This document shows, piece after piece, positions 63,529 to 64,000 of a stretch of 64,000 nt of DNA (positions are counted from its first letter, which is position 1; each line of letters begins with the position of its first letter). The notes beneath the pieces were generated by a model, which had not been told where the DNA came from, made no database searches, and saw nothing but the letters and a program-made list of their open reading frames with translations. Source of the DNA: Plasmodiophora brassicae (Eukaryota > Endomyxa > Phytomyxea > Plasmodiophorida > Plasmodiophoridae); contig JASFAU010000003.1 in the NCBI GenBank assembly GCA_039704465.1, positions 1,612,001 to 1,676,000 on the forward strand, written 5' to 3'. A program made the position numbers and the translations under genes.

Positions 63529-64000
63529 TCACGCCAGTCGAATGCCTAACGCTGCCTCCAGCTTGGATCTCTGAATCTTGACAGCAGGGTGCTGCCATGT
63601 ATGAAATGACTATGTGATTTCGTTGAACACAACGAATGTTACCTACCGCTGACTGCTGCGTCTCGTCGAGACGTGACCACTTCTCGACGAACTGATTGTA
63701 CTGTTCAGCGCATCGCGGCCGGTCGCCCAACTGCAAGAGTGTGACTGCGAAATTCAAGTTGATGAGGAAGCTTCCACTGCGCCGATCATAAGATTGGGTG
63801 ACTGCATCGGAACGAAATCCGAACCTGTCGAGTTCGAGCGCCTTGGCGAATGCATTGCAGGTGTTCTCGGCGTCTCCGAGATGCGACAAAGCGATGGCCA
63901 GGTACATGTACGATGCAGCGTTATCCTGTTCAACATTGAGAAGATTGACCTGCTACGGTCGTCCCGAAGCACGCACTGGTTGAAGATTGATGCTGGCACT
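63529..64000 (-). CDS. BBS4: BBS4 (BBSome TPR subunit), 3' part
   Basis: C-terminal exons of a minus-strand gene that continues beyond 64000: >64000-63977, 63925-63825, 63770-63647 and 63591-63529, with introns of 51, 54 and 55 nt. Joined, they read ASINLQP-DNAASYMYLAIALSHLG, AENTCNAFAKALELD, then SFLINLNFAVTLLQLGD and CAEQYNQFVEKW, matching the last TPR repeats of BBS4, and a short basic tail KIQRSKLEAALGIRLA. BBS4 is a BBSome subunit that moves membrane proteins into and out of cilia. With TMEM231 it supports a flagellated life stage. Confidence 0.87.

Overview
This is a GC-rich, gene-dense stretch of a nuclear eukaryotic genome. About 40 protein genes lie on both strands, most of them split by very short introns (typically 47-68 nt, smallest supported one 28 nt). 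Exon joints were worked out by eye from GT..AG (or GC..AG) signals, reading-frame phase and family conservation. For most genes the joined exons give a total divisible by three. I saw no tRNA, rRNA, CRISPR array, transposon or prokaryotic operon.

Organism: the mix suggests a zoosporic, early-diverging fungus or close fungal relative. Fungal-flavoured genes are a FunK1-like kinase, a CAP59/CMT1-type mannosyltransferase, a Spg1/Tem1 GTPase and a GH17 glucanase. Ciliary genes are TMEM231 and BBS4. A Crinkler-like header, a plant-type acetylornithine deacetylase and a metazoan/plant-type capping-enzyme homologue are less typical of textbook fungi. This is inference from family membership, not a database match.

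Layout: 1-5.4 kb holds a TPR-like gene (cut by the window edge), a PH-domain protein, proteasome beta-6, LSm6 and an SLC19 transporter. 5.9-16.1 kb holds PIMT, a Pro/Thr-rich secreted protein, TMEM231, MAF1, a GPI-type surface protein, LCMT1, Spg1, a CAP-domain secreted protein and a START protein. 16.4-26.7 kb holds coatomer alpha, a membrane GH17 glucanase, GST kappa, a secreted ankyrin protein, an unresolved minus-strand gene and the FunK1-like kinase. 26.7-28.8 kb is a poorly resolved patch (CRAL-TRIO fragment, RRM/RS protein, zinc-finger fragment). 28.9-37.5 kb holds an FAD oxidase-methyltransferase fusion, an S28 peptidase and a BTB-BACK-TLDc protein. 38.7-50.6 kb holds a Trf4-like nucleotidyltransferase with a leader peptide, a Crinkler-like protein, acetylornithine deacetylase, a double DH-PH/FYVE RhoGEF, a DUF4833 protein and a TCP11/SOK1 protein. 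50.8-64 kb holds PRP3, a seven-finger C2H2 protein, a large ABC1 kinase-like membrane protein, GDP-mannose pyrophosphorylase, a catalytically degenerate capping-enzyme homologue, a CAP59-type glycosyltransferase and the 3' end of BBS4.

Functional links are loose, as expected for eukaryotic gene order. GDP-mannose pyrophosphorylase lies near the CAP59-type mannosyltransferase. LSm6, PRP3 and the RRM/RS protein are splicing factors. TMEM231 and BBS4 belong to the cilium base. Coatomer alpha, the PH, START and FYVE proteins and the RhoGEF are membrane-traffic or signalling proteins.

The most unusual items are (1) an intact, correctly spliced capping-enzyme homologue whose catalytic motifs are all substituted, (2) the FAD-oxidase/methyltransferase fusion, with a one-base disruption in its FAD domain, (3) a Trf4-like polymerase carrying a secretory-type leader, and (4) paired TGACGTCA palindromes upstream of two secreted-protein genes.
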